Below, piece after piece: positions 9,412 to 19,900 of a stretch of 27,500 nt of DNA. Source of the stretch: Theodoxus fluviatilis (taxonomy: Eukaryota; Mollusca; Gastropoda; Cycloneritida; Neritidae). Every line of letters starts with the position of its first letter. The stretch's first letter is position 1. The position numbers and the translations under genes are program-made. The stretch is from the NCBI GenBank assembly GCA_034096865.1, contig JAWQFJ010018430.1:65001-92500 (forward strand), read 5' to 3'. The notes beneath the pieces were generated by a model that saw only the letters and a program-made list of their open reading frames with translations, ran no database searches and had not been told where the DNA came from.

Positions 9412-9841
9412 AATTGTAAAACGCATGATTGTAGGCAAGCACAGAGTGGTTTGCATTTTAAACAAACTAGCAAAACTCTCAAAACCAGAAGTAAAGGTGC
9501 TGCTCAAGATAGAAGATATCATTATTTCAGAGCAAACCAAATCGCACAAGATGTGAAGTTCAGTGGTCGTTGGTAATTGACAATCATAGGCCGATCAAAG
9601 GCGAGACTGGTTAAATTGAAAACTTTTTTTCTGCCGCTAGCTTCGAGTCGAGTTGTTTGAAAATGGTATAATGATCGCAATCGCAACGTGAACTAATATT
9701 TGGCAGAAAATGAGCACATTTCTTCGCTCCTTCGATCCTTTACAGCCATGCACAAGATCGAAGTGAAGATTCAAGAGCTACCTCAGAGGAACAAGCTGGG
9801 ATTTCTGTTGTGGCACATCCATTGTGTCTGGCATCTGCTAG
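9412..9841. other. No supported gene
   Basis: Moderately AT-rich unique sequence between the compound microsatellite and a region of overlapping frames. Nothing recognisable. Confidence 0.4.
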
Positions 9842-10177
9842 TCACGCCAGATCCAACAATCCCCGGGAAATTAGTTTTCCACTCGCTCGAAGAGTTTTTG
9901 CCAAATATCCGTGCCCTTCCAAACGAGTCCAAAACCACACATTCAGCGTTTCTTTTCCAAGCAACTCGACAAGAGAAATTACCTCCTTGTCCACAGCCAG
10001 AGCTGTCGTCAGGTCTGCTACGTTTATGGCACTGGTCCCAACAAACACTTTTGTGCGTGTCATGTGGAGTTTACTGACCCTACGTAAGCAAATCTCCCTT
10101 GGCAGTTCTGCTCGCCGAACCATTTCAAGGCTTTTCCGTTCAAGTGGAATCTTCTGGTACCCGGCTGAGCACAACAA
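9842..10177 (-). CDS. Open frame of uncertain status
   Basis: A 111-codon minus-strand frame with protein-like composition (for example TKVFVGTSAINVADLTTAL) and a stop at 9842. At least two other frames, plus 9810-10232 and minus 10060-10347, are open over the same bases, which suggests low stop density more than coding. An internal GAG|GTAATT could be a splice donor. No domain recognised, and it could be decayed transposon sequence. Confidence 0.18.
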   Translation of the reverse strand: MLCSAGYQKIPLERKSLEMVRRAELPREICLRRVSKLHMTRTKVFVGTSAINVADLTTALAVDKEVISLVELLGKETLNVWFWTRLEGHGYLAKTLRASGKLISRGLLDLA

Positions 10178-10824
10178 AGTAGCCAGACAGATTGCGTGGG
10201 TCGGCCAGCCGGCAAGAGCCTGGCTAGGCTAGCTTCGAACGGGAGCACGGGCTTTTGACACCTGCAAAAACAGAGGCAGACGATCGGGAAGTGAAGAGGG
10301 GGATTTGCACCTACCTGTGTGTTGCCGTCGGCACCAAGGTCTGCCACGCTCTCAACGTCACTGAGTCAGCACGCCTTGGGAAGGAGGAGGCTGCGGTGAT
10401 TCAAGCTACGTCCTTGGATCGATTCTGTCTCGGCATAATTCCACATAATTTATAAAAGCGGCCCCAGTCCTAGCAGACGACATGGTCCCCCTCGTGCAGC
10501 GCCGGTGTCCGCCACCGGCGAACTACTCGCCACTGCCATCGTCATGAGTCTGGTGGCCTCGTTCTCGGTTTCCCTTTGCTCAGGCAGACACGCGGGAAAG
10601 ACGGCGTGGTGGTGGTGGTGATGACAGCAGTGCGTACCAGTGAGTTGAGTGGGGATTTTCCACACGAATGCGCCCAAGGATGGTCCTTGTTCAGTGAAAC
10701 GTTTCAGTATTCAATAAGTGAAGACGTTTCTTCTGCCTGTAACTCTCACTCAGTCTGTCTCTGTTTCCCTACCCCACCCCTTTGTGAGTGAGTGCGTGTT
10801 CTCTCTCTCTCTCTCTCTCCTCCC
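10178..10824. other. No supported gene
   Basis: CpG-rich, with GCCGGTGTCCGCCACCGGC (inverted repeat, about 10501-10519), (GGT)n near 10610 and a short (CT)n at 10801-10819 that abuts the LINE tail. No exon signals seen. Confidence 0.4.
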
Positions 10825-11459
10825 TATGTATGTATGTAGTAGCTTTTATAGCGCGCTATTCTCACGCAGAGGCTTATGCTCAAAGCGACCGGCCCACAAT
10901 TTGTCTTAAACAAAAAGGTCTTAATTTTTTTCCGGAAGCTGGCCAGGTTCTCTAACCTCCTCAATTCTTCTGGGGCTGCATTCCAGAATCTTGGACCGGT
11001 GTATGAGAAGGCTCTCTCTCCGAATCCCTTTAGGTGTTTCGAGGGAGCACAGAGAAGATTAAGTCTCCCTGATGATCAGAGAACTCTCGACGGTTTATAG
11101 TCTTGTACAAGATCGCAAAGATACTGTGGAGCAGCACCTGAAACACACTTGTACACATTGCCCAAGCACTTGTGCTCGATGCGATCTTTGATGGGCAGCC
11201 AGTGAAGGGACTCCAGAACCGGCGAGACGCTTGCCCACCTAGGGGAGCGCTTCACTAGTCGTGCGGAAATGTATTGGAGCCGCTGCAATTGTCGTATCTG
11301 ATACTGATTCGCTCCAGTAAGAAGACTGTTACAATAGTTCAGCTTTGATAGGACCAAGGATAGCACCAGGGTCGCAGTAGTACTCTCTGTCAAGCAGTGT
11401 CTGATGCTCCGAATTCGTCGGAGATTCAAGTGAGCAGATAACGTCACCTGTCGAATGTG
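10825..11459 (-). pseudogene. 3' end of a CR1/L2-like non-LTR retrotransposon, decayed
   Basis: The minus strand encodes the C-terminal part of a LINE reverse transcriptase: LVLSKLNYCNSLLTG, IRQLQRLQYISARLVKRSPR, VSPVLESLHWLPIKDRIEHK and APQYLCDL, all hallmarks of CR1/L2/jockey-type ORF2 proteins. After KPSRVL a TGA interrupts. The same frame then continues through GFGERAFSYTGPRFWNAAPE and FRKKIKTFLF, the usual end of this protein, so the TGA probably replaced a CGA codon. The 3' end is a short CATA tandem tail near 10825-10837. The 5' truncation near 11459 is typical of incomplete reverse transcription. It is not an active element. Confidence 0.88.
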
Positions 11460-11466
11460 GGGTTCT

Positions 11467-11573
11467 ACCTCTCATCATGTCTCTCCGCCTGCCTGTCTAC
11501 CTCTCTCATTATGTCTCTCCGCCTGTCTGTCTGTCTGTCTGTCCGTCCGTCCGTCCGCCCGCCAGCCTGCCTG
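11467..11573. repeat. CT-rich duplication and TGTC/CCGT tetranucleotides
   Basis: Two near-copies of CTACCTCTC..ATGTCTCTCCGCCTG are followed by (TGTC)n and (CGTC)n at 11521-11560. They separate the two LINE remnants. Confidence 0.85.
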
Positions 11574-11689
11574 CTTCAATAGCAGGCATCTGATCACGCA
11601 CACTGGCGCACCTTGTAATCAGCCCGGTTAGGGCGCGATCTCCATACAGAACCGTATTTACAGACTTTACCTACAAAACGACGGAGACA

Positions 11690-12019
11690 CACAAAAAGTT
11701 ATTTAACCATATCACTCGACCACCATATCCCGGATCGGCCATTCCGTTCCGACTCACTCCTATTATTTTGTTGCAGTCGGAGACTCCACGAAAGTGCCGT
11801 GCCTGCCAGTGCAGGCCCACCATTCGGCACGTTCTGGTGGAATGTCCCTAGACTCGCACATTCACGGTGTGGGTTAGTCAGTCTTTCTCAGAAATGTTTA
11901 AAGACTCCTTTGATGTGATGATAGATATGCTCTACTTGGCGCTGTCAGCTGGCATTCTCGACATCAAGGGCATGGTCTGTGGGATTATGTTCGACACGGC
12001 AAGCTTGCGCGCAATGTGA
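11690..12019 (+). pseudogene. C-terminal remnant of a second LINE (jockey/I-like ORF2 zinc-finger end)
   Basis: A plus-strand frame contains PRKCRACQCRPTIRHVLVEC, which matches the Cys-Cys-His-Cys motif closing many jockey/I-type LINE polyproteins (C-x2-C-x-C, x-T-x-x-H-x-L-x-E-C-P). A TAG follows ECP at once. The same frame then continues with an SQSFSEMFKDSFDVMIDMLY segment and GILDIK to TGA at 12017-12019, typical of the family C-terminus. Upstream residues fit the region preceding the finger but are degraded. Opposite orientation and different sequence class show it is not part of the neighbouring CR1/L2-like copy. Confidence 0.65.
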
Positions 12020-12330
12020 GAAGAGTAACTTCCCTTTCCTGTCGTGTTTTCCGTCAAGCTGAGGAATCTCTCGTTCCAAAACCCCCCAATAATTTAAGAT
12101 TGCAATTTATGAACAGAAGATCCATTGTACACTCTAGTTTTCCCCTTTGTTCCGGCGATAAGAACGAATCAGATCTGCCTGCAATATTAAATTTGATAAT
12201 CTGCTGACGTGCAAGGTCAAGGGACGGGGAAAATCGGTCTACAACAATCCATGACTGAAGTTGTTGAAATGCAGACAGTATACGTCGCCCCATTTACTTA
12301 TGATGTGCCTGAATATACACACACGTGCAT

Positions 12331-12373
<43 letters not shown>
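12331..12373. repeat. (CA)n microsatellite
   Basis: Perfect CA dinucleotide run, preceded by ACACACGTGCATG. It lies at the boundary between CpG-rich and CpG-poor DNA. Confidence 0.95.
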
Positions 12374-12376
<3 letters not shown>

Positions 12377-12493
12377 TCGATCTGCAAGATCATTACACAT
12401 CTTTCAGTCCTCATTTACTGGTTCACAACTTTCAACATCTACAAATACCAACAAAATGAACTTTCAGATAAATTATTTACTGAAAAGAGCAAC

Positions 12494-12499
12494 TTTATT
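12494..12499 (-). promoter_or_regulatory. Candidate poly(A) signal, minus strand
   Basis: AATAAA on the minus strand is followed by T/GT-rich sequence (TTCATTTTGTTGG at about 12466-12454). It is the last such signal before the CpG-rich domain and so a plausible end for transcripts of the minus-strand gene. Confidence 0.3.
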
Positions 12500-13994
12500 C
12501 TGAGGTGCATTCTTCTGAATTTATCTCCAGAGCAAAGCTGCTATTCTTTTCATAAATGTTCATGGTAAATTCCATCATGTTATAAGTGTATTAAAAACCA
12601 TTGATCCTGCAGTCAACAAACATAGTATTCATCCAGCATGTCCTGGCTGTGAAGCCCAAAAGATCAATTTCAAAAAGACTTTCACACTGTTTTTCACTTC
12701 TCATGGATTCCCACTTGCACAGGAACATTCATTTCCATTCATGTTTAAGAGCAAACAATAAAAATACAGGTCGAACAAAAGTTAGTAATTAACACATGTG
12801 GCAGAACGGTAATCAGTAATGAAAAGCCCACCATTCAAATTCAGGAAGCAAGGAAAAGCCATGTGTAGTGAGTGGCACTGCCAGATTGGTAAGAATCCCT
12901 GAGTCGCTTCATAGTCACCTGCTGTGAAGCTCAATGGTTACATCAAACAGATCATTAGAGGCAAATGTTTGTCAATAAATAATACAGTCCTTGCATCATC
13001 CATAACAAATTTTCTGAAGTTTATTTCTTAAGAAACATTTTTACAACAACTGTTGAAATACGTAACTTTTAGCAATACTTAAGGCAAAAAGAAAAATAGA
13101 GGATACAAAAACTTGTATCACTGTGTTTCTTCAAACGGAAATGAGAAAGATAAAATCAGTCTGGATAGCTACAAACTAGGGAAAGAAATGAGTCCATTTA
13201 GAACATTGCCAGCATGTTTTCAGTCCGAGTAATGTGACAATCCACCTGGAACAAAGTGTAAACGAATTTTAATGGGAAAAAACAGGACCATAAGGAGTTA
13301 ACTGTCACAAGCATCCATACAGCGCAATACAAAATATTCACTGGACATTCCGTTTCTTTCAAGACACAAATACTTGTCTTTGATCCAAGCTTGTTTCAGT
13401 GATAACTGTCACACCAATGGACCAAGATAATTCTATTCCAGATTTAGAAGGTGTGAAGGAATATGATTCCAAACCAGTGCCAAATACTCACAAGAATTAT
13501 TATTGACTCTGCAGTGTTTTTGTATGGACTGCCATGACAGACCAGCACTGCAATGTAACCAGCCCTGTGTCTCTGTATTGTCAGTTTTTTCTTCAGAGAA
13601 AATCAGAACGGCAGCTGTGAGGCCTAGTTATGATATGTAATCTACAACTACTCATTACACAATGGGAAACTATCATCTAGACAAGCATGAGGCCTAGCTT
13701 TTTGGAGTTGAAGCCTTCCAAGGTCCTTCAAAGGCCATTGCTTTCCAAGGCTGCTGCTTCCAGAAACTGTATTTCTGAGGCTTTTTATCTTTGAGCCTTG
13801 GCTTCGTATAGCCAGTTCTATCTAAGAAGGTCCTTCTGCTGAAGTCTTTGCTATTTGAAACTGCTGTCAGAGTTGATCTCATCTAAGACTTCTATGTCTG
13901 AGGCCACATTTTCCTTAGGCACTGCTGCTCAAGAGCCTCCTGTCCTTGAGACTATATCTTTCTTCAGTCAGGTTTTCCTGTTAAGCCACTAAAA

Positions 13995-14055
13995 GGTAAA
14001 GGTAAAGGTGTGATTTTATATAGCGACTTACACCCTAAGGCAGGTTTTCTATGCC
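13995..14055 (-). repeat. SINE/LINE-like 3' end with GGTAAA tail
   Basis: On the minus strand a body containing GTCGCTATATAAAATC runs into a tandem tail of TTTACC units, the architecture of a retrotransposed 3' end. The CGCTATA(TA)AAA word resembles the last bases of the LINE at 10.8 kb (GCGCTATAAAAG before its CATA tail). The 5' limit is not visible. Confidence 0.4.
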
Positions 14056-15431
14056 AGCCTTTCCAGATGGTACCATTCTATACAGGCCACCACTATTGGA
14101 AACCAGGGCTATACAGAGCTGAAGCTCAATGAGGCCAGCATTAACAGGGTTAAACTTTATGGATGCCCCCAAAACCTGTCTCTAAAATCCAACAATGAAT
14201 ACAGTTCCAGCAAGGGTAGGAAACTAAGGTACTGTCTGTGGCCATAGCATCAACACTCTGGATGGACGGAGACATTTCTAAGAAGAATCCTCACAGTATA
14301 CTCTCCCTTCTGCACAAAAAAGAAGCCAGGAATGGTAAAATATATGCATGGCATCATACAGAAAAAACCTTGGGGGCCAGTTTGTGTCACAACCATAGCA
14401 AGCATGGAACAGACACACTGGAGTTGAGACACCATGTACACGGGTTGCTTTATTTTACTGAGACGGTACATGCATCAAAACCGGCTGCACCCCATAACAC
14501 AAGTAGCTCAAAAACAGCAATCGAGATCAGTAGAACATGGACATGAAATTAAATGTGGTATACCAGGCCTTTACAGCAGATGAAGTAACACAGTCAAAGC
14601 TTCCAGGAACATGGGAGTCAAGAGCTGGAGACAAGAGCATGTATGCAACAAATCCCATGAGGTATACTTAGCATTCCTGGTGAGGATATCAGTTGTGTTG
14701 TATCTGATGAAGTCACACACAGGTTTGTTAATTGGACCCTTAACCTTTAAACAATGCAATAATGTGTAATACAAGTCATTTGTGTGTACAAATGAACAAG
14801 CAACAAGGAGGGAAAATAAAAGCAATTTAATAAAAATAAAAACAAAGGTGAAAAAACAAAAACAAGCACGAAACATTTCAACATCAAACCATATAAATCA
14901 AAAGCTTATAATTGTATACACACAACACATTTTCCAATGCTAATGATATGAACAATGCTTGATGCTATATTTTCACAGAAGCAGTCATGTGGAATGGCAG
15001 ATGATTAAGAGGAATTGGCTGCAATATATATATTCAGTCTTACCTGGCAGCCACCTTAGTGCGCCTCATTACTTAACGATGATGAAGTGACGCAGCAGAT
15101 GAAGATGACAGTGAATCCAGGGTGAGCTATCTGCTTGGTGTAATGAAGAGCTGCCTATGTCGCAGTCAGAGCTCAGGTAAAAAGCTCAGACATGAGCAGG
15201 CTGCATACACAGTTGCTGTGCCTGCACCACAGCAGACACCTCCAGTGCAGTTTACAAGAAGACAACATAACAGCCTTGCAATATGTCCTTCACGTCACTT
15301 CTCTGCCTCGGCATTCTCCCAAGTGAAAACAAGGGACAAAGAAATAGGCAGGCGGGGAGCACAGAATTACCTATGAGTGACTTGCTATGAAGCTCTTCAA
15401 GCCACGGTTTTGCTACCAGGACACCCTGCTG

Positions 15432-15648
15432 CTATTCACCTTCATCATCTTCACCCCTCTTTTCATGCAGAATGATTTTTTGTCCAGTCAACCGCCCAGA
15501 GTCAAATTCACACCACCATGTTTCATCCAGCACAAGCATATCCACTAAGCCAGCACCAGTGAGGAACCCAAACTCCATATGTCCAACACCCCATTTTTGG
15601 ATGCATAAAGACAACATTTTTCCGGGCCTTTCTGGTTCTCATTTGTAA
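15432..15648 (-). CDS. Possible exon, unidentified
   Basis: The minus-strand frame ends at TAG 15432-15434 and is open for 72 codons from 15648. It includes MEFGFLTGAGLVDMLVLDET and ends HEKRGEDDEGE. An overlapping frame entered from acceptor CTGCAG at 15667 reads KCCLYASKNGVLDIWSL, loosely like a WD-repeat blade, and then stops. Upstream of the acceptor is an unusual (C)17 run on the minus strand. Because two frames look coding, this could be one real exon plus chance, or a frameshifted remnant. Not recognised. Confidence 0.23.
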
Positions 15649-15698
15649 CTAACGCAGTGATGAACTCTGCAGACACCAGCAAGTTACAGTTAAAATTT

Positions 15699-15715
15699 GG
15701 GGGGGGGGGGGGGGG
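15699..15715. repeat. G17 homopolymer
   Basis: Seventeen consecutive G on the plus strand. Length is likely to be unreliable in sequencing and polymorphic. Confidence 0.95.
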
Positions 15716-16081
15716 AATCTGAGAGACAGACTCTTGTCATATGTTTCAAGGAGATGATCAATACAGTATTTTTTTTAATCACACCACTTCCTCAGTTTTA
15801 ACTTCTTTGATCAAACCTTGCTTCTTCCTGATGCATCACAATTGCAGTTTACCAACAATGAGATCATATATATGTTTGTAACAGCTAGCCTCTATTACAT
15901 CTAACAAGCAACCCTTCCATCTTAACTCTTGGAGTAATGAGTTACAAGGAGGAGATGGAAGGATGGGATGAACAGTGATGCCCTTTATGGATGGTAAGGG
16001 TGGAGATTTAATCAAGCACATGATGACAGGGATCATGTACACATATCATCCATCTCCAACATGTATAGGTTCATGGTTACC

Positions 16082-16097
16082 CCTCTCCCTCTCCTTC

Positions 16098-16160
<63 letters not shown>

Positions 16161-16175
16161 CCTCCCCTCCCTCCT

Positions 16176-16258
<83 letters not shown>

Positions 16259-16260
16259 CT
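16082..16260. repeat. (CT)n / CCCT polypyrimidine tract
   Basis: About 180 bp of almost pure pyrimidine on the plus strand: C-run, (CT)n, CCCTCC interruptions, (CT)n. It shows mirror-repeat symmetry around the CCCTCC block near 16156-16180, so it could form triplex DNA. Confidence 0.95.
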
Positions 16261-16390
16261 CAGAAATAAGCACAATGCAGGCAAACATCCACACACTCAT
16301 AATGCATAGTCCAGTAGATTCTTCTCACAAAACAAAATTGCTACAGAACATTACAAAGGAGATATCTATGTGAAGGAAAAGAGAAAGAGC

Positions 16391-16708
16391 CTAAAACCTG
16401 CACACTTTGAATGCACTGGCACTGAAGTACAAGTCCACACAGATGCTTGCTGTGGTGAGCTGGTGCATGGGAGATGCTCCATAGACCCCATCTTCCCTTC
16501 GACTCTCACTGCTGCTGGGTGGAAAGAGCAACAATTCATCCCCAGCTGAATTGATGCAGTACTGGCTGTCCATGCCACCAGTCATATCAAGGTCAATGCC
16601 TCACCAAGTCCCAACTCCTCTATCATACATCTAACCTGTTTCATCGGCAAGTCTCTGGGCAACTTCCTACTCCTCCTCAGGAATATATTTGCAGGTGAAA
16701 TTTGTTGC
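16391..16708 (-). pseudogene. Possible decayed coding segment
   Basis: One minus-strand frame reads CKYIPEEE, stop, EVAQRLADETG, stop, MYDRGVGTW, stop, then an open 68-codon stretch including DMTGGMDSQYCINSAGDELL, ending FKVCRF. The three internal stops (TAG, TAG, TGA) could each come from one C-to-T change. A second frame over 16585-16700 is also open (RSRKLPRDLPMKQVRCMIEE). It lies downstream of the large nuclear-protein exon and may be a decayed terminal exon or chance. No family recognised. Confidence 0.22.
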
Positions 16709-16734
16709 CTACTCACTGTGCATATTTCAACATT

Positions 16735-16931
16735 TCAGCATTCCCTAGCTGATGTTGGCCTACACACGTGGAAGACAGCAGGAGTAATTCTGTCTGTTAA
16801 TTTTGTGACTAGCTTCTAGATCTAGGGAATCTTAAAAAATGCTGGAATCAACCCAACACTCACTTTCCAAACTTGTCTGAAGGGATTGCAGCGTTGCTGG
16901 ATGCTGCTTCCTCTTTCCCCTTACTTGCAGG
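16735..16931 (-). other. Open continuation of the big frame, intron, and alternative last exon
   Basis: After the TAA at 16932 the same frame reads PASKGKEEAASSNAAIPSDK and on to FG, then meets donor AAA|GTGAGT at 16864/16863. A 104-nt intron would end at CTTCCACGTGTGTAG (acceptor at 16760), and the next exon would give KPTSAREC and TGA at 16735-16737. The sequence is compatible with a longer ancestral or allelic C-terminus, reached if TAA were absent or read through. Confidence 0.35.
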
Positions 16932-19900
16932 TTATGGCGCCCCCTTGCCAGACCCAGCATCACTGGCAGCACCGGCTCCTTTCACAGCCAGGGCTGGTTT
17001 GGCAGCAGTGGCTGCCTTTCCTGCAGATGTGCATGCACTTCCCTGTGCCGGCGTGGAAGATTTGGGCTGGCTCAGTTTCTGTGCTGGCTGGTTTGGCTTT
17101 TCTGATGGCAGATTTGGCTTCTGTGCAGGTGGAATTGACTTCTGCGCAGTCAGAGTTGCCTTCTGTGCTGGCTGGTTTGGCTTTTGAGCTGGCTGGCTCA
17201 ACTTCACTGCTGGCTGGCTTGACTTTTCTCCTGGCTGGCTAGCTTTGGGTGCAAGCAAATTCAACTTTGTAGCAGGATTGCTTGGCTTTTGTTCAGGCTG
17301 GTTTGACTTCACAGCAGGCTCCTTTGACTTAGTAGTGGGTTCCTTTGACTTCACAGTAGGCTGGTTTGGTTTTGCAGCAGGCTCATTTGACTTTGCAGCA
17401 GGCTGGCTCGACTTTGCAGCAGGCTGGTTTGGTTTATGAACGGGCTGGGGAGACTTTCCAGATAGCTGGTTAGTCTTCACTGCACTGGCATTACCACCAT
17501 CAGGTCCTGGTACAGGAGGAATGGGAGGTATCTTCTGTAAAGCAGTCTTTTGACAAGAAGCACCTTCCTCATCGACTCGAGGCCATGCTAAAGCTGAGCT
17601 GGATGCAGCCCCTGGTTTCCCAGGAGATACATTCTTTAGGCTTTCTGTGGCACTGTTCTGCACATGCTTCATTTCTGGGGTTTTAGATGCAGCAGGGTAA
17701 GGGCCTGGAATGGCTGGCTGAGTCTGGGAGGGTAGAGAGCTCTGAGCAGTCTGCTTCTGGTGCCAGGGCTCTTCCTTGGCCAAAAGCCTTTGCCTAAGTA
17801 GGCCACTGTTCTTGGGCTGCCCAGGTGGGCTCGTCTTGCTTTCTTCTTCACTGTCCTTCACTGTTGTTAGTGGCTGTGCTGCAGCTGGGTTTTTTGGTTC
17901 CTGCAAGGGTCTGTTGGGTGTGCCTGCAGCATAGGGCCCATCAGCTGGTTTGGAAGCTCCGGTGGCATCACCAGGGCCTAGAGACATGCCGGCACAAAGA
18001 TTGCCTGCCCCTTGCCCTGCACTCCATTTAGCACCTGGTGGGGTGGATGTCAACGCTTGTTTGAGAGCAGAACTACCAGCTGGCATTGGTTGCTGACTGC
18101 TGGTAGTTCCAACCTTGCTGGTGACTGGAGCTGCGTTCAGACTTCCTGCGGCGATGCTGGATGCCGAATCCTGACCACCAGCAACTGCAGATTTCTGCCC
18201 ACTTCCCATCCTTGTCTCAGTAGCGACTCCAGGGGCTGTCTGGCTCCTGGCAGTAGAATGGACTCCTGTGATCTGGGTTTTGGCACCAACCACAGCAGTA
18301 TTCTGGCTGTTGGAAGCAGTGGAAACACTTGCCCCTTTTCCCTGTACACTGGTCATGGGTGCATTTCGGTTGCTCAGAGCAGTGGTTGCTCCTGTTAATT
18401 TTGCCTTGGTATTAGCCACAGGTGAATTCTGACCACTGGTAGGAGCTCCAGCTGCTTTTGCCTTTGCCGCTGCCAGGGCAGCACCCTGTCCAGAGGGGCT
18501 TCCTGCTGCTGGAGCTTTTGTGGGCAACAAGGAAGTATCCTGCCCATCGGGCAGAGTTTCTGCTATTTTTGCCTGTGGGAGTAGCGCAGCAGTAGTCTGC
18601 CCACTGGAGAGAAGTGCCGCCGTCACCTTGGCCTTGCTGGTTACTGCAACGGTATTCACTGTGGCGGACAGAGTGGAGATGACATATTCTTTGCTCTTAC
18701 CTTCAAGTGCATCTGTGCTACCTGGGGTGGAAGAAACCTCTACTGTCTTTGTTTTACTTATTACAGGCTGCATAACTGGCCCAGTGGAAGGGTTCCCTGC
18801 TCCTCTGGCCTTTGAGTGGACTGCTACTGCAGTTTGGCTGAAAGGGGTAGGAGGACCAACTGTTACTACAGTCATATGTGGAGGTATTGGTAAACTTTGC
18901 CAAGCAGGGCTTCCTACCTTTATCTTTGAATTTGGGGAGAGAGCATTCTGTCCAGTAGTGATTAGAGCTGTGTTCTGTGCCTTGCTGCTTATCCGAGGAG
19001 AATTCTTGCTGCCTGCAGGAACTGCTGCCTTTGCCTCCACATCCATCAAGGAAACAACCACACTTGTTGTAGGTACAGCTATCTGCAATGGGCCAGTTGC
19101 TGCAAGAGCATTCTGACCTCTGGATGGAGTGCTTGCGACCTTGGGCTTGCTGTTCACCAAGGCAGCATTCTGGCTGTCTGCATCACTTCCCGAGGTGCTT
19201 GCTGCATCAGTGACAGGGGGCATGGCCTGGGTGCCTGATTTTGACTTGCTCCTGCTCTGGGTTTTGATCAAAGCTGCAATCTGACTGCCAGTGAGAGTGC
19301 CAGATGTTTTTGCTCTCTTGCTTTTGGAAAGCCCCAATGGGGACAAAGGACTTCCTTGCCTCTTCGTTCCAGTGACAGCCAAGGGGTCAACAAGATTGCC
19401 TGCAGGATTTTCTGAAGGGTCGGGTGAGCCAGGGGCCATGCTGGAGCTACCAGTCTGATCTGGATTTATGGGAACTGCAGCAACACTGCTCACCACAGGA
19501 GGCATGGTCTTTCCGCTGGCCATGGGGCTCATGCTGACAGCCCTGCTCATTATGGCAGCATAGGAGATGGGTGCTGCAGTGGAAGGAAGAGGAGTCATGG
19601 TGCTGGAAGCATAGGAGGCTCCTCCTGAGGCAGGAATGATGCCAGGCTGTGCTAGGGTCAAACTGTTGGAGTCAGTCGCCACTTTGACCATGGGCAGCTT
19701 GACTCCACTCTGCAGCAGGGTTGCCAGGGGCAACGTCCTGAGCTGGGACAGCTCCAGGCCCTTGGGCCCCACAGCGTTCCTTGGCACCAGGTGCACCATG
19801 GCCCCAGGGGGCGTTCCCTCAGGCAGCTGCACCAGTTTCAACTGGAATGGTCCAGGAACCCCAGATGGCAAGGATATCAATGTTTCTGCACTTGACTTAG

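Larger units (their letters stand above)
12374..15431. other. AT-rich, CpG-poor region, likely 3' part or 3' UTR of a minus-strand unit
   Basis: No exon is supported. Minus-strand AATAAA hexamers occur at 12494-12499, 13020-13025 and about 14451-14456, so transcripts from the right may end here. At 13690-13980 there is loosely repetitive sequence (recurring GAGGC, CTTCCAAGG and CTGCTGCT words) with a 62-codon minus frame that I do not trust. A mobile-element-like tail lies at 13995-14055. Confidence 0.4.

Noticed and set aside
16391..16934. Reassigned genetic code (TAA/TAG as Gln)
   Set aside because: The 1,404-codon frame uses CAG/CAA for many Gln and has no internal TAA or TAG, so a variant code is excluded.
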